Of a stretch of 64,000 nt of DNA, positions 10,420-21,784 are shown one piece after another. The notes under the pieces were generated by a model. That model searched no databases, had not been told where the DNA came from, and worked only from the letters and a program-made list of their open reading frames with translations. Position 1 is the first letter of the stretch. Each line of letters starts with the position of its first letter. A program made the position numbers and the translations under genes. Source of the DNA: Streptococcaceae bacterium (GTDB lineage Bacteria; Bacillota; Bacilli; Lactobacillales; Streptococcaceae); assembly GCA_031269775.1 (NCBI GenBank), contig JAISYQ010000027.1, positions 1 to 64,000 on the forward strand, written 5' to 3'.

Positions 10420-11340
10420 TTATCTACTACTCATCACCGCTTCTAAAATAGCCATCCTTGCATAAACACCATTTTTCATCTGCTCTACAATTTTTGATTT
10501 TGGAGATTCAACTAAAACACTTGCAATTTCCACATCACGATTAATCGGAGCTGGATGCATAATAATAGCTCGTTTTTGCAAACGCTTTGCTCGCTCTTTA
10601 GTTAACCCATACAATTTATGATACTCTTCCTTAGAAAAATTTTGCTGATTATTATGACGCTCATGCTGCACTCTTAACATCATCAATACATCTACTTTAT
10701 CGATCAAATCATCCAATGGTAAAAATTGACCGTAATGATCGAATTCCTCATTGTGCCATTCTTTTGGTCCAGAGAAAATAATCTTTGCTCCAAACCTTGT
10801 TAACATCTGCATATTACTGCGTGCTACACGCGAATGTATTAAATCACCAACAATTGCCACTCTCAGATCAGAAAATGCTCCAAATTCCTCTTGAATCGTC
10901 ATTAAATCTAGTAAACACTGTGAAGGATGCCCTCCACTGCCATCACCACCATTAACCACATGGCAATCAATTATAGGAGCATTGATCAAATTTTCCCAAT
11001 AACGTTTTACATTTGATCTGATCACTACTACATTGACTCCTAAAGCAGATAAAGTTACTAGCGTATCATACAAAGTTTCTCCTTTTTGCAACGAACTCGT
11101 CTTTACATCAAGCTCTAGCACATCCATTCCTAATTTACGCTGTGCAATATAAAAACTATTATGCGTGCGCGTGCTATTCTCAAAAAAGAGATTTGCAGCA
11201 AAAATTTGCTTTTTAGGAGAGTCCCATAACCATGAATCTTTTTGCTTAAAAGCAGATGCTCGCTTTAACAGCAGCAAAATTTGCTCATTGGTCAAATCTT
11301 CCACACTAACAAAATGATCAATTTTGGCAATCAATGTCAT
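10420..11340 (-). CDS. pyrB: Aspartate carbamoyltransferase catalytic subunit
   Basis: First committed step of pyrimidine synthesis: carbamoyl phosphate plus aspartate gives N-carbamoylaspartate. Seen: the carbamoyl-phosphate motif [36 protein letters not shown], and the C-terminal [13 protein letters not shown]. At 306 aa it is the normal length. The start is set at 11340 because GAGGAG lies 8 bases upstream; the five-residue longer form has its ATG inside that site. It stands alone, without the rest of a pyr operon or a clear PyrR attenuator. Confidence 0.94.
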   Translation of the reverse strand: MTLIAKIDHFVSVEDLTNEQILLLLKRASAFKQKDSWLWDSPKKQIFAANLFFENSTRTHNSFYIAQRKLGMDVLELDVKTSSLQKGETLYDTLVTLSALGVNVVVIRSNVKRYWENLINAPIIDCHVVNGGDGSGGHPSQCLLDLMTIQEEFGAFSDLRVAIVGDLIHSRVARSNMQMLTRFGAKIIFSGPKEWHNEEFDHYGQFLPLDDLIDKVDVLMMLRVQHERHNNQQNFSKEEYHKLYGLTKERAKRLQKRAIIMHPAPINRDVEIASVLVESPKSKIVEQMKNGVYARMAILEAVMSSR

Positions 11341-11451
11341 TTTTAAACTCCTCATTCAATGATTTTTATGGTAAAATCAAATTCAAAATAACTCCAAAAA
11401 TTGTATTCATTTTCTAGTTTTTAAAAGGTATGCATTAAATCTATTTTTTAA

Positions 11452-13182
11452 TTAGGGGACTATTAAATATTTTTGAACCAATGCAATAACTTCCTCAGCA
11501 GTATCACTTTTATTTAATGCCTGATCAACTAATTCTTCCATTTTCTTTGTATCCAAACGCTTTATCAAACTACGCGTTTTAAGAATTGAAGTCGCACTCA
11601 TAGAAAATTCATCTAAGCTCATACCAATCAACAAAGGCACTGCTATTTGATCTGCCGCCATCTCGCCACACATCCCAACCCATTTGCCTTCTTTATGCCC
11701 TGCATCAATCACTTGTTTAATCAAACGTAAAATGGCTGGATTATACGGCTGATAAAGATTGGAGACTTGTTCATTCATCCGATCTGCTGCCATTGCATAC
11801 TGAATCAAATCATTTGTTCCAATTGACAAAAAATCTACTTCTTTAGCGAAACGATCTGCTATTACTGCAGCTGCTGGGATTTCGACCATAATTCCAATTT
11901 GAATGTCCTCAGAAACAGGAATCTTTTCAGTTAAAAGCTTTGTTTTTTCTTCCTCATATATCGCTTTGGCTGTTCTAAATTCTTGCAATAATGCAACCAT
12001 TGGAAACATTATTCTAAGCTTTCCATAAATCGATGCACGAAGTAAGGCACGCAACTGCGTACGAAACATTTTTTGGCCTGTTTTGGAGATAGAAATTCTT
12101 AATGCTCTAAATCCTAAAAATGGATTTATCTCTTCTTTTAAATGAAAATATGGCAGCTTCTTATCTCCACCGATATCCATCGTTCGCACAATCACTGACC
12201 TTTTGTTCATATCTTTCAAAACGCTTTTGTAAGCATTAAACTGATCTTCTTCTGTTGGAAAATCTGCTGCTTTCATATATAAAAACTCTGTCCGATATAA
12301 ACCAATGGATTCTGCGCCTTTATCAATAACACTAGCAATATCTTTTGGTGTTCCAATATTGGCAGCTAATTCAAAATATTTCCCATCCAAGGTAACTGTT
12401 TTGGCATCTTTTAATAAATCCCATTCAGCTTTTTTTGCTAAAAATTTCTTACCTGCTGCCAAAAATTTCTCCTTTTCAACAGAGGTTGGATTAATAAGCA
12501 CTTCTCCAGTATTTCCATTTACGGCAATAAAATCTTCTGCTTTAACCAAAGAGGTAATATTATTAACTCCTACAATTGCTGGAATTTCAAGAGATTTAGC
12601 CATAATTACCGAATGTGAAGTACTTCCACCAATATCTGTAACAAAGGCTTTAACAAATTTGCAATTTAGCTGCGCTGTATCAGATGGTGCTAAATCATGA
12701 GCAATTACGACAACTTCTTTATCAATCATCGTCATATCAGGTAAAGTTACCCCTAATAAATGAGCTAAAATGCGCTTAGTAACATCCCGAATATCTGCTG
12801 CACGATCTTTCATATAAACGTTATCATCCATATTTTCAAAAATTTTTATATATCCACCAGTAATATCCTTTAAAGCGGATTCGGCATTAACTTTTTCTTC
12901 TTGAATTTTCGCTTTAATTTCATCAGTCATAACTGGATCAGCCAAAATCATTAAATGCGCATCAAATACTTGAGCCTCTACTTCCTTTAATAGTTGCGCT
13001 GCTTTTTTACGAATAGCTTTCAAATCATTTGTTGATGCCCTCAAAGCAGCTTCAAAACGTGCCTTTTCTTGATCTATATCAGCTACATTTATCCTTTTAA
13101 AAGATAAATCTGGTTGAACAAATAAATAAACTTTTGCAACTGCAATACCATCACTTGCACCAATTCCTTTTAGCTTTTTCAT
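11452..13182 (-). CDS. ptsI: Phosphoenolpyruvate-protein phosphotransferase (PTS enzyme I)
   Basis: General PTS enzyme that takes phosphate from PEP and passes it to HPr. The 576-aa protein carries the active-site His190 in [11 protein letters not shown], the PEP-binding block [10 protein letters not shown], the signature [13 protein letters not shown], and the C-terminal GMCGEMAAD. Its ATG directly follows the ptsH stop codon, so the two are one operon and translationally coupled. The order ptsH-ptsI is the usual Firmicute one. Confidence 0.97.
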   Translation of the reverse strand: MKKLKGIGASDGIAVAKVYLFVQPDLSFKRINVADIDQEKARFEAALRASTNDLKAIRKKAAQLLKEVEAQVFDAHLMILADPVMTDEIKAKIQEEKVNAESALKDITGGYIKIFENMDDNVYMKDRAADIRDVTKRILAHLLGVTLPDMTMIDKEVVVIAHDLAPSDTAQLNCKFVKAFVTDIGGSTSHSVIMAKSLEIPAIVGVNNITSLVKAEDFIAVNGNTGEVLINPTSVEKEKFLAAGKKFLAKKAEWDLLKDAKTVTLDGKYFELAANIGTPKDIASVIDKGAESIGLYRTEFLYMKAADFPTEEDQFNAYKSVLKDMNKRSVIVRTMDIGGDKKLPYFHLKEEINPFLGFRALRISISKTGQKMFRTQLRALLRASIYGKLRIMFPMVALLQEFRTAKAIYEEEKTKLLTEKIPVSEDIQIGIMVEIPAAAVIADRFAKEVDFLSIGTNDLIQYAMAADRMNEQVSNLYQPYNPAILRLIKQVIDAGHKEGKWVGMCGEMAADQIAVPLLIGMSLDEFSMSATSILKTRSLIKRLDTKKMEELVDQALNKSDTAEEVIALVQKYLIVP

Positions 13183-13452
13183 CTAACTAGACAATCCTTC
13201 TTTCACCATAGTTTCTTCAATACCTGCCATTGCTTCTACTTCATCTGCCCCTTCTACAGAAATTTTCACATCAGCATCTTGACCAACACCTAAGGACATA
13301 ACACCCATAATAGACTTCAAGTTAACTGTTTTACCTTTATATTCTAAATTGGTCTCTGAAGAGAATTTTGCTGCAGTTTGTACTAGCAAAGTAGCTGGAC
13401 GAGCATGAATACCAGTTTCTGCTACAATGTGAAATTCTTTTGAAATTGTCAT
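13183..13452 (-). CDS. ptsH: Phosphocarrier protein HPr
   Basis: Small cytosolic phosphocarrier of the PTS, 89 aa. His16 in TGIHARPA is the site phosphorylated by enzyme I. Ser47 in [11 protein letters not shown] is the regulatory site for HPr kinase, which in Firmicutes turns HPr into the co-repressor of CcpA. Both sites are present, so it can serve both transport and catabolite control. First gene of the ptsHI operon. Confidence 0.97.
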   Translation of the reverse strand: MTISKEFHIVAETGIHARPATLLVQTAAKFSSETNLEYKGKTVNLKSIMGVMSLGVGQDADVKISVEGADEVEAMAGIEETMVKEGLSS

Positions 13453-13493
13453 ATCTATCTTACTCCTTCAATATAAAACGTATGAACGTATGT

Positions 13494-13552
13494 TAGAGTC
13501 TGTTAACAATCTTTAGTGAAATAAATCGCTTAAAAGAGAAGTAAACAGACTA
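13494..13552. repeat. Short inverted repeat upstream of ptsH
   Basis: TAGAGTCTGTTAAC at the left and GTAAACAGACTAT at the right form an imperfect 13-base inverted repeat about 60 bases long. The ends resemble those of repeat A (GAGCCTGTTAAC) in shortened form. It lies in the divergent region between ptsH and zwf and could form a hairpin near the ptsH promoter. Confidence 0.45.
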
Positions 13553-13814
13553 TTGCAAATCACCTCTAAAATTTTTTCATTTTAGCCTATTAAAACCTCT
13601 TTACAGATATTGACTATAACATTAATGAATTGATAAAACAATTATTTCGACACCTTAATTTAGTATTATTAGTGATGGAGAGATTTTTGAAAAAAAATAG
13701 CTCTTTAATATGTTCTTTGCTAAACTTAATTATGAATTTAAACATTAAAAGTAATTATTCTAGTCGATTAAATCAAAAATACGTAACAAATCGTGATATC
13801 TTCGGAGGAAGTAT

Positions 13815-15320
13815 ATGATTAAAGAAAAATATTGCCTGTTTACTATATTTGGTGCAACAGGAGATTTAGCAAAACGCAAACTTTACCCGTCACTTTTTCG
13901 TTTATATAAAAGAGGAGAATTGCATAAACACTTTGCTGTTATCGGAACTGCTCGCAGGCCTTGGACAAATGATTTTTATCGTCAAGTGATCATTAAATCT
14001 ATCTTAGAGCTCATCGAAAATGAAAAACAAGCAGCTCATTTTGCCAGTCATTTTTACTATCAATCTCATGATGCAAGAGATACTAAGCATTATATTACTC
14101 TGAAAAAATTAGGTGAAAAGTTAAAAAAAGATTATTACATCAATGATAATCAAATTTTCTATTTAGCAATGGCGCCACAATTTTTTGCCGGTATCGTAAG
14201 TCATTTAAAATCACAACATATTATTATGGGAAAAGAATTTGAGCGTTTAATTATTGAAAAACCCTTTGGTTCAAATCTTAAAACAGCCACTATTTTAAAT
14301 AAAGAAATTACCAAAAGTTTTCCTGAAAAAGATATTTTTCGAATTGATCATTATTTAGGCAAAGAGATGATTCAAAATATCTCTGCTGTACGTTTTGGCA
14401 ATCTTGTTTTTGAAGCGTTGTGGAATAAAAAATATATTGATAATATTCAAATTACTTTTGCAGAAAGTATCGGTGTTGAAAATCGCGCAGAATACTATGA
14501 AGTAAGTGGAGCTCTAAAAGATATGGTGCAAAATCATATTTTGCAAGTACTCTCTCTTTTAGCAATGGAGGCACCTAAACGTTTTAAAGAAAAAGAAATT
14601 CGTAAAGAAAAGATAAAAGCATTACGTGCTATTTGTAAGTATACTGAAGAAAAAGCGCTAAAAAATTTTATTCCTGGACAATATGTAGCTGGAGACTTTG
14701 ATAATCAACATTTTTTAGGATATCGTGAAGAAATTGGTATTGCAAAAAATTCAACAACAGAAACTTTTGTAGCTGGTAAATTTTTTATTGATAATGAGCG
14801 TTGGCAAGGAGTACCCTTTTACGTGCGTACTGGAAAACGTTTAACAGAAAAAGGAACACGAATTAATATTATTTTTAAGAAAGTTGCAGAAAATTTATTT
14901 AACGAACAAAATAATCGTACAGCTTTACCAAATGTTTTAACCATTTATATTCAGCCAACTGAAGGCTTTAGCCTTTCACTCAATGGCAAAGAAATAGGGC
15001 AAAACTTTCAATTAACTCCTCTTAAACTACAATATCGTAACAAAGCAAGCATTTTAAGTAATTCGCCTGAAGCTTATGAAAAATTAATCTTAGATGTTTT
15101 AAATGGTAAACGAGCTAATTTTTCCCATTGGGATGAAGTAGCGCGCAGTTGGGAGTTAATCGATGTCATTTGTAATGCTTGGGATAATTATCCCCAAAAA
15201 ATCCCTACATATAAAGCTTACACTATGGGCCCGCACGAAGCATTTGAACTCCTAGAAAAACAGGGGCGTCACTGGGAGTGGAAGCCTGATGAATGGTACA
15301 TTAAAAGAGGAAAATTGTAA
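13815..15320 (+). CDS. zwf: Glucose-6-phosphate 1-dehydrogenase
   Basis: NADP-linked oxidation of glucose-6-phosphate, entry to the oxidative pentose phosphate path. At 501 aa it is family length. Seen: the N-terminal nucleotide site [19 protein letters not shown], the catalytic motif [14 protein letters not shown], and IEKPFG. GGAGGAAG precedes the ATG. It ends 2 bases before alaS, an unusual pairing, and the two genes are probably co-transcribed. Confidence 0.96.
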   Translation: MIKEKYCLFTIFGATGDLAKRKLYPSLFRLYKRGELHKHFAVIGTARRPWTNDFYRQVIIKSILELIENEKQAAHFASHFYYQSHDARDTKHYITLKKLGEKLKKDYYINDNQIFYLAMAPQFFAGIVSHLKSQHIIMGKEFERLIIEKPFGSNLKTATILNKEITKSFPEKDIFRIDHYLGKEMIQNISAVRFGNLVFEALWNKKYIDNIQITFAESIGVENRAEYYEVSGALKDMVQNHILQVLSLLAMEAPKRFKEKEIRKEKIKALRAICKYTEEKALKNFIPGQYVAGDFDNQHFLGYREEIGIAKNSTTETFVAGKFFIDNERWQGVPFYVRTGKRLTEKGTRINIIFKKVAENLFNEQNNRTALPNVLTIYIQPTEGFSLSLNGKEIGQNFQLTPLKLQYRNKASILSNSPEAYEKLILDVLNGKRANFSHWDEVARSWELIDVICNAWDNYPQKIPTYKAYTMGPHEAFELLEKQGRHWEWKPDEWYIKRGKL

Positions 15321-15322
15321 AA

Positions 15323-17983
15323 ATGCATGAAAGAAAAAAGAGAATGAAATTATTAACATCGGCAAAAATTCGGCAAATGTTTCTTGATTTTTTTAAATCA
15401 AAAGGACACACAATTGAACCATCTGCTTCGCTGATTCCAATCAATGACTCAACTCTTTTATGGATTAATTCCGGAGTAGCTACTTTAAAAAAATACTTTG
15501 ATGGTTCTGTCGTTCCTGAAAATCCTCGAATTGCTAGCGTTCAAAAATCAATCCGAACCAATGATATTGAAAATGTTGGAAAAACAGCACGTCATCATAC
15601 GATGTTTGAAATGCTAGGGAATTTTTCTATTGGCGATTATTTTAAAGAAGAAGCTATTAGCTGGGCATGGGAATTTTTAACTTCAGCTGATTGGATTGGT
15701 TTGGATCCTGAAAAATTATACATAACTGTCTATCCCAAGGATAAAGAAACTCGTCGAATTTGGGAAAAAGTCATTGGCCTTTCTAATAAGCATGTCATTG
15801 ATGCTGAAGATAATTTTTGGGATATTGGCGCAGGTCCATCAGGTCCTGATTCTGAAATTTTTTATGATCGCGGAGTTAAATATATAGACATTCCTAAAAA
15901 TCATTCTGAAAATTATCCTGGTGGGGAAAATGAGCGTTATTTAGAAATTTGGAATTTAGTTTTTTCGCAATTTAACCATCTTCCAAATACTGATACGTTT
16001 GAAGAGTTACCTCATAAAAACATTGATACAGGTATGGGGCTAGAGCGAATAGTTTCTATTATTCAAGAAACAAAAACCAATTTTGAAACGGACCTTTTTT
16101 TACCAATCATTCGTGAAATAGAAAAAATTTCAGGAAAAGTCTACGAACCAAAAAATTCAACTAAAAATATAAGTTTTAAGGTTATTGCTGATCATATTCG
16201 TGCTTTAAGTTTTGCCATTGGAGACACAGCTTTACCTGGTAATGAAGGACGCAGCTACGTCTTACGCAGACTTTTGCGCCGAGCGGCAATGCATGGAAAC
16301 CGCTTAGAGATTAAGCAAGCTTTTCTTTATAAATTGGTTCCAGTTGTGGGCGAAATTATGAAAAGTTATTATCCTGAAATATTAGAAAAATGTGTATTTA
16401 TTCAAAAAATCATTCAGCGTGAAGAAGAAACATTTAATCGAACAATTGATACAGGAGCTACTTTATTGCAACAAATGTTAGCTAATCTTAAAGACAGTCA
16501 ACAAAAACAAATTTCTGGAAAAGATATCTTTAAATTATATGATACTTATGGTTTTCCTGTAGAATTAACCGAAGAATTGGCACAAGAAGAAGGATTTGAA
16601 GTTGACCGTGAAGGTTTTAAAATGGCGATGAAAGAACAACAAAATCGAGCACGCGCAAACGTAATCAAAGGAACTTCTATGAATGTTCAATCTAAATTGC
16701 TAACACAAATTAAAGATCCTTCACAATTTAGTTACACTGAACAATCAATGAATGCCAAACTTTTATATCTTATTGCAAATAATCAAACACATAAGTTGTT
16801 AAGTTTCGGCAAAGCTGAACTGATTTTTGATCAAACACCATTTTATGCAGAAAGTGGCGGACAAGTGGCGGATTATGGAGTTATTAAAGACTTAGCAGGA
16901 GAAGTCATTGCTAAAATTATTGATGTCCAAAAAGCGCCCAATGGGCAGCATTTACACCAAGTAAAAATTTTAGGAGAGCTATTAGTAGGAGCTAGCTATC
17001 ATCTTGAAATTGATATTATTCGTCGCTATAAAATCATGAAAAATCACACATCTGCTCATTTGCTGCATGCGGCTCTTCATAATATTTTAGGAAATCACAC
17101 TGTGCAAGCAGGTTCTTTGAATGATGCTGATTTTTTACGTTTTGATTTTACCCATTTTACGCAAGTAAAAACAGAAGAGCTAGCTGCAATTGAAAAGCAA
17201 GTAAATGAAAAAATTTGGGAAGCAATACCTTCTGAAACCATTAAAACAAATATTGATACAGCCAAAAAAATGGGCGCTACTGCTTTATTTGGTGAAAAAT
17301 ATGGCAAAAACGTTCGAGTCTTGCAGATTGGGGACTATTCTGTTGAACTTTGTGGCGGCACCCATGTAAAAAACACAGCTGATATTGGTATTTTTAAGAT
17401 TTTAAAAGAAGAAGGAATCGGATCTGGCATACGTCGAATTATCGCTGTAACTTCACAAGCAGCTTATCATGCCTATCGCGAGGAAGAAAATGTATTACAT
17501 AAAATAACACGACAAGTCAAAGCTCCTCAACTCAAAGAAATACCTGAAAAAGTAGCTGTCCTTCAAAAACAACTGCGTGCATTGCAAAAAGAAAATGAGC
17601 ATCTCACCACCAAACTTGCTAATCAACAAGCAAATGACGTATTCAAAAATATCCAAAGAGCAAACAACGAAATAACTTATATTGCAGCTAAAGTAAATGT
17701 TAAAAATATGGGGCAATTACGCATTCTTTCTGATCAATGGAAACAGCAGAACCTATCTGATGTTTTAGTTTTAGCAACTGTTAATAAAAGAAAAGTTTCT
17801 TTGTTAGTTGCTATGAAGCCAAAAGCTTTGGAGCGTGGCTTAAAAGCAGGTGAATTAATTAAAAAATTAGTGCCAATCATTGGTGGCGGAGGCGGTGGTC
17901 AAGATCATCTTGCTCAAGCAGGCGGATCAATGCCTGAAAAAATTGATACGATGCTTCAAGCTGTAGCTAAATACCTTTTTTAA
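15323..17983 (+). CDS. alaS: Alanyl-tRNA synthetase
   Basis: Charges tRNA-Ala. The 886-aa protein has the class II catalytic core ([33 protein letters not shown]), the editing domain zinc motif HTSAHLLHA with CGGTHV, and the C-terminal oligomerisation domain ending in [16 protein letters not shown]. Two in-frame ATG starts are possible (15323 and seven codons later); both have AG-rich upstream sequence. Its 3' end marks the left edge of a mobile-element-rich island, and a diverged copy of the last about 22 codons is found again at 34336-34401. Confidence 0.97.
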   Translation: MHERKKRMKLLTSAKIRQMFLDFFKSKGHTIEPSASLIPINDSTLLWINSGVATLKKYFDGSVVPENPRIASVQKSIRTNDIENVGKTARHHTMFEMLGNFSIGDYFKEEAISWAWEFLTSADWIGLDPEKLYITVYPKDKETRRIWEKVIGLSNKHVIDAEDNFWDIGAGPSGPDSEIFYDRGVKYIDIPKNHSENYPGGENERYLEIWNLVFSQFNHLPNTDTFEELPHKNIDTGMGLERIVSIIQETKTNFETDLFLPIIREIEKISGKVYEPKNSTKNISFKVIADHIRALSFAIGDTALPGNEGRSYVLRRLLRRAAMHGNRLEIKQAFLYKLVPVVGEIMKSYYPEILEKCVFIQKIIQREEETFNRTIDTGATLLQQMLANLKDSQQKQISGKDIFKLYDTYGFPVELTEELAQEEGFEVDREGFKMAMKEQQNRARANVIKGTSMNVQSKLLTQIKDPSQFSYTEQSMNAKLLYLIANNQTHKLLSFGKAELIFDQTPFYAESGGQVADYGVIKDLAGEVIAKIIDVQKAPNGQHLHQVKILGELLVGASYHLEIDIIRRYKIMKNHTSAHLLHAALHNILGNHTVQAGSLNDADFLRFDFTHFTQVKTEELAAIEKQVNEKIWEAIPSETIKTNIDTAKKMGATALFGEKYGKNVRVLQIGDYSVELCGGTHVKNTADIGIFKILKEEGIGSGIRRIIAVTSQAAYHAYREEENVLHKITRQVKAPQLKEIPEKVAVLQKQLRALQKENEHLTTKLANQQANDVFKNIQRANNEITYIAAKVNVKNMGQLRILSDQWKQQNLSDVLVLATVNKRKVSLLVAMKPKALERGLKAGELIKKLVPIIGGGGGGQDHLAQAGGSMPEKIDTMLQAVAKYLF

Positions 17984-17990
17984 AATGTTA

Positions 17991-18164
17991 GAACCTGTTA
18001 ACTTGTCTCCGTAATTACGACTTTTCTGGAAATTTTTTGCACTTCGCAGGCAGAAAACTTATACTTCGTTTTTTTATCCATTACCTAAAAGCTTATGTTT
18101 TTTGCCTCAAATTGCTTAAAAATTAGCTCAAAAATTTACTTCACTTGAGATCGTTAACAGGTTC
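17991..18164. repeat. Repeat A copy (174 bp), MITE-like
   Basis: Begins GAACCTGTTAAC and ends GTTAACAGGTTC, perfect 12-base inverted ends. The left flank is TTA and the right flank TAA, so the flanks do not match; recombination with another copy is likely. It begins 7 bases after the alaS stop codon. Confidence 0.75.
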
Positions 18165-18460
18165 TAAGGTTGAGAGAGGCGAGAAAATCACAACCCAAAC
18201 TCGCTATTTTTTAACATCGCCTACAGAAGTTAAGGATTTTGCGAAGAGTGTCCGCAAACATTGGTCAATTGAAAATCAGCTGCATTGGGTACTCAATGTT
18301 TCTTATTAGAGAAAATTCTTGTGGAGCAAAAAAGGATAATTCTCCTCTTAACTTAAATATTTTGAAAAAAATTGCCATGCCGCTGCTTAAAAGGACTGAT
18401 TTTGGAAGAATGGGCATCAGAAAAAAAATGTTTAAAGCTGCTTTAAACCCAAACAGATTT
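18165..18460 (+). pseudogene. ISAs1-family transposase C-terminal fragment
   Basis: Reads ERGEKITTQTRYFLTS, then KSVRKHWSIENQLHWVLNV, then after frame changes LNILKKIAMPLLKRTD and a lysine-rich end. The HWSIENQLHWVLNV block is a hallmark of ISAs1 transposases. The sequence differs clearly from the ISAs1 copy at 27617-28772, so it comes from another member. It is truncated on both sides by repeat A copies. Confidence 0.7.
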
Positions 18461-18463
18461 TTA

Positions 18464-18786
18464 GAACCTGTTAACTTTTCTCCAGAATTGCGCAATTTTG
18501 TTTAATTTTTAGCACTTTTTTGTCAAAAATCCTCGAAATAGCACCACTATTTTTGCGTTTTTTTCCGCAAATTGCTTAAAAATTAACCAAAAATTTCATC
18601 AATTTAGAGATTATTTTAAAAAAGTAATCATTGATTTGGGCCGGGAAGTAGCATGGTAATTGAAATTTTTGCTTTTGGAGCAAAATTTTGTTGTGTATAG
18701 AGAAAAATAAGTAGCAAGGATTAAGGATGTGCGAAACAATCAGAAAATAATGCTGTCGGCCTGCATAGCGAGATCGTTAACAGGCT
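18464..18786. repeat. Composite repeat A copy
   Basis: Starts GAACCTGTTAAC after TTA and ends with ATCGTTAACAGGCTT at 18786. The first about 150 bases match repeat A. The rest (about 18620-18780) is unrelated non-coding sequence, so this is either a copy with an insertion or two partial copies joined. No gene seen inside. Confidence 0.5.
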
Positions 18787-19385
18787 TTTAGAAACGAGAG
18801 AATATTTTTTAGAAACAAATATCGATTGGTTACATGAAAAAGAAGGGTGGAAAAATCTTAACGGAATAGGCATGGTTCGTTCCACAATTCTCAAGAAAAG
18901 AATAGAGAAGCAGGAAGTTCGCTATTTTTTGACTTCACTGCTAGATGTAAAAAAATTTGCTAAGTCAGATCAGAGAACACTGGGTAATAGAGAACAATTT
19001 ACATTTGGTTTTGGATGTAGCTTTTAGAGAAGACTACATTAAAACTAATAAGGGAAACAGTGCTGAAAATTTTGCTGTTATAAGAACCTGTTAACGCTCT
19101 CTCTATTGATGAATTTTTTGAGAAATTTTTGTGCATTTCTAGGAAAAAAACGCAGGTTTAGCGGTGCTAAATCGAGGATTTTTGACGAAGAAAGGCAAAA
19201 AATTGCCAGAAAAGTCACAATTACGGAGGATCGTTAACAGGCTCTAAGACATATTGCTTTAAATTTAATAAGAAGAGATACTTCTAAAATGAGTGTGAGA
19301 GGTAAAAGGCATAGGTGTGCTTACGATGATGAATTTTTGTATAAGATCTTGTTTGAGGGTTTTTAATTTTCATGCGTCAGCCCTG
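18787..19385 (+). pseudogene. ISAs1-family transposase, 5'-truncated and interrupted by repeat A
   Basis: Nearly identical to the 3' part of the intact ISAs1 copy at 27617-28772: TREYFLETNIDWLH, NLNGIGMVRSTILKKRIEKQ, then after a frameshift near 18965 the block ending in ENFAVI. A repeat A element (19084-19244) splits the gene at this point, and the frame resumes as RHIALNLIRRDTSKMSV. The right terminal repeat ATTTTCATGCGTCAGCCCTG is kept at 19366-19385. The N-terminal half is missing. Confidence 0.85.
19084..19244. repeat. Repeat A copy (161 bp) inserted in an ISAs1 transposase, with TAA target duplication
   Basis: Ends are GAACCTGTTAAC and GTTAACAGGCTC. TAA occurs on both sides (19081-19083 and 19245-19247). 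The intact ISAs1 gene has a single such site at the matching place, which proves the element moved as a unit and duplicated 3 bp. Confidence 0.9.
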
Positions 19386-19534
19386 CTTAGATCTGTCCTA
19401 AAAACTAGAGCAAATCTAATGTTAGGTTCTCATAAAAAGCTGCTTTAGTTGCCAAAATATATGGAATAACCCAAAACGATGCTAAGCCAAAAGTAATCAC
19501 AATCAATATATACCAGGGAAGAAAGCTGATATAG

Positions 19535-20358
19535 CTATTCCGATTTAAAATAGGCTTCAACCGCGTCCTGTATCGACTGATAGTTTTTAGAATGAAGCCG
19601 TAGCCAATTTTTTAAATTCGCCCAAAATTTCTCAATAGGATTTTTATCGGGCGAATAAGGAGGAAGCCAAATGATTCGGCACTTGTAAAGCTTAGCTATA
19701 CTATTTAATTTTTTCTTAGAATGAAAGCTTGCGTTGTCCATAACAATGACTGTCCCCGCTTTCAAAAGCGGACACAAAAACCACTCAAACCAAACGCTGA
19801 ACCAAGCGCCGGTTGTGTTCCAGTCGTAATTTACTCGACCGATTACTTTTTTACCGACAAGTCCAGCAACAATATTTAAGCGCTTAAACTTACGTCCTGG
19901 GCTTGGCAAATAAACCCGTATCTCTTTTGGAGCGCGACCGTACTCACGTGACATGTGCTTGTTAATCCCACACTCGTCGATGTAGCAAATATCAGTATCA
20001 GATGAAATTTCAGACATTTCTAGGTCGAATTTTTTTCGCTTTTCCTCGTCCCTTTCTGCATAAAAGGGTTCCCTTTTTTTAAAATGTGATCCCAACGCGC
20101 GCTAGCGCATCGGAAGCACCGAAAGTTAAGCCAAAAGCGCTCGGAAATTTGTTTTAAGGTCGCTGCGGGATTCTCTGAAACATAGGCCTTTAACTCCTCG
20201 GAATGAAATTTACTTGTCGACCTCTCCTTTGGCCGCTGTTTTAAACTTCCTGTTTCGTTTAAAAGTTTTTTCCATTCCTTTATTGTAGTTATGCCTACTC
20301 CAAGCTCCTCGTGCGCTTCTTTGTATGTGTGGCCTTTCGCAAGATGCGAGAGTGCCAT
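19535..20358 (-). pseudogene. IS630-family transposase, frameshifted
   Basis: Two overlapping minus-strand frames make one IS630 transposase. The first (from 20358) has the helix-turn-helix part GHTYKEAHEELGVGITTIKEWK. The second (to 19535) has the catalytic DDE part: YIDECGINKH, VIVMDNASFHS, and WLPPYSPDKNPIEKFWANLK. Between them the conserved sequence FGLTFGASDALARVG lies in a third frame, so two single-base slips in T-runs (near 20135 and 20090) are needed. Some IS630 elements use programmed frameshifting, but two slips make a dead gene more likely. TA-flanked ends were not located. Confidence 0.8.
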
Positions 20359-20439
20359 CTGCCGTGTTTTTTGGATATGCCATATTTTTTATATAACAGT
20401 TTTTGAGGCTTTTATAAAGCGCAACAGCTATATATATTT

Positions 20440-20640
20440 TTGTTTGAAAATTATTTTTTAGTTATGATACTATCACAGTGTTGGTAGATTAAATAATTTG
20501 ACAAACGAGAAAGAGGGTGTCCATAATGACCACAGACCGGCATATATAATAATTATTAATAGAGAATGTTCTTCTAACCGAGCAAACGCACCTTGATAAA
20601 ATGAAAAGAGAGTTTGGTGGTTTTTTTGCGTTGTGACTCA
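20440..20640 (+). repeat. Shared leader/promoter region upstream of the 40-aa peptide gene
   Basis: This stretch is repeated at 30820-31020, upstream of the lactococcin 972-like gene. Shared blocks include TTTTTAGTTAT, AATAATTTGACAAACGAGAA, and GCAAACGCACCTTGA. The second block contains TTGACA, a consensus -35. In both copies GCACC can pair with a later GGTG, so an RNA fold is possible. Between it and the peptide gene there is no other gene. Confidence 0.55.
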
Positions 20641-20751
20641 TTAAAAAAGGATAAAGAATCAGGGTAGTTGGCAATAAGCCCTGTACAAAAACAAGAAAAA
20701 ATATAAATGACGGATCAGATGAAAGATTATTTAAAAAGGAGGAAAGATTTT

Positions 20752-20874
20752 ATGTTGAAATTTGGAATAAAAAAATCGGTAAAAATTGGATGCGTAAGTA
20801 CTGGAGCTATTGTTTGTGTAAGTGCAGGTTATAATCAGTGGATTAAAGAAATTAAAAAATACGTTCGAATTTAA
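20752..20874 (+). CDS. Small cationic peptide, possible RiPP precursor
   Basis: A 40-aa peptide beginning MLKFGIKKSVKIGCVSTGAI, with a second Cys eight residues after the first, a central Gly/Ala/Val-rich stretch, and a Lys/Trp-rich tail. The start is well supported by AAGGAGGAAAG 8 bases upstream. It lies just upstream of a CPBP protease, a radical SAM maturase and ABC transporters, the arrangement of skf- and subtilosin-type systems, so it may be the precursor. It matches no precursor family that I recognise. An IS5-family element now separates it from the rest of the locus. Confidence 0.6.
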   Translation: MLKFGIKKSVKIGCVSTGAIVCVSAGYNQWIKEIKKYVRI

Positions 20875-20907
20875 TTTACACATTAGCTTTACTTAATTTA
20901 TTGTTTA

Positions 20908-21766
20908 GAACCTGTTAACTTGTCTCATAAATATGTTATGATTCAATCAAAAACGAAAATAGATAGGATGATTGAAAATGAGATATCCAAGTGACATTAG
21001 CCGCGAAGACTTTGAAAAAATCCGTCCAGAGTTAGAAAACTTTAAAAAGCGAACAAATCCCAGACTTTATGATCTATAGACACTCTTTGTGCGGTTTTGT
21101 ATGTTGCCAAAACGGGATGCCAATGGCGCGCTCTACCTCACGACTATCCACGGTGAGAAGTAAGTTTACAGATATTTTAAACAATGGAAAAGTCCACGAA
21201 AAGATGGGACAACTCTGTTTGAGGAACTTTTAAAAAAACGTAATTAGCCTTCGTGAAGAAGATAATCGCGATAAAGATACCATCTTTTGTATGCCCGCGC
21301 CCAAAGTGTAAAAAACACCGATACTGCTGAAAAAAAAAGCTATAATGGTGGTAAAAAGGTATCTGGTATCAAACGTCACATTGCCGTTGATACGAATGGT
21401 TTTCCTCCGTGCTTCTGTGACAACGGCCAATATTTCTGATAAAGCAGGGGCAATTGAAATGTTTGAGAATTATCAAACTTCTTTACCCAGTGTGAAAAAT
21501 ATCCTTTGTGATGGCGGATGTATAGGAAGCCCTTTTGCGGATAAAATTAAGGATATTTTGGATTGCCCTGTGGAAATCGTTAAGCGTTCAGATGAACATA
21601 ATTTTAAGGTGATTCCAAAGCTGGGTTACGGAGCGTAAGTTTTGCCTGGTTAGAGAAAGCTAGGCGGTTGTTCAAGAGTTGTGTGAAAACTTTCCAAAGT
21701 TAAGCAGATGGTGGTGCTGACGTTTTTAAGCATTCTTATAAGAAGATGAGACAAGTTAACAGGCTC
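20908..21766 (+). mobile_element. IS5-family insertion sequence (ISL2/IS1031-like), 859 bp
   Basis: Terminal repeats begin GAACCTGTTAACTTGTCT and end AGACAAGTTAACAGGCTC, an 18-base near-perfect pair. TTA is duplicated at 20905-20907 and 21767-21769, a 3-bp TNA target duplication as made by the ISL2/IS1031 groups of the IS5 family. The ends match those of all repeat A copies in the window, which makes this the likely parent. It carries one decayed transposase gene. Confidence 0.88.
20978..21760 (+). pseudogene. IS5-family transposase, multiply frameshifted
   Basis: Starts MRYPSDISREDFEKIRPELE, a typical IS5/IS1031 N-terminus. It continues in shifting frames through LFCAVLYVAKTGCQWRALPH, then KKVSGIKRHIAVDTNGFP, then ANISDKAGAIEMFENY, and ends near the QMVVLTFL block. 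Several stops and frameshifts (near 21079, 21165 and 21400) show it is inactive. All domains are still recognisable, so decay is recent. Confidence 0.88.
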
Positions 21767-21784
21767 TTAGAAAGTTATTTATTG

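Noticed and set aside
13630-13818. 62-aa plus-strand open frame before zwf
   Set aside because: No ribosome binding site, low-complexity composition, and it ends inside the zwf start; it looks like chance in the ptsH-zwf gap.
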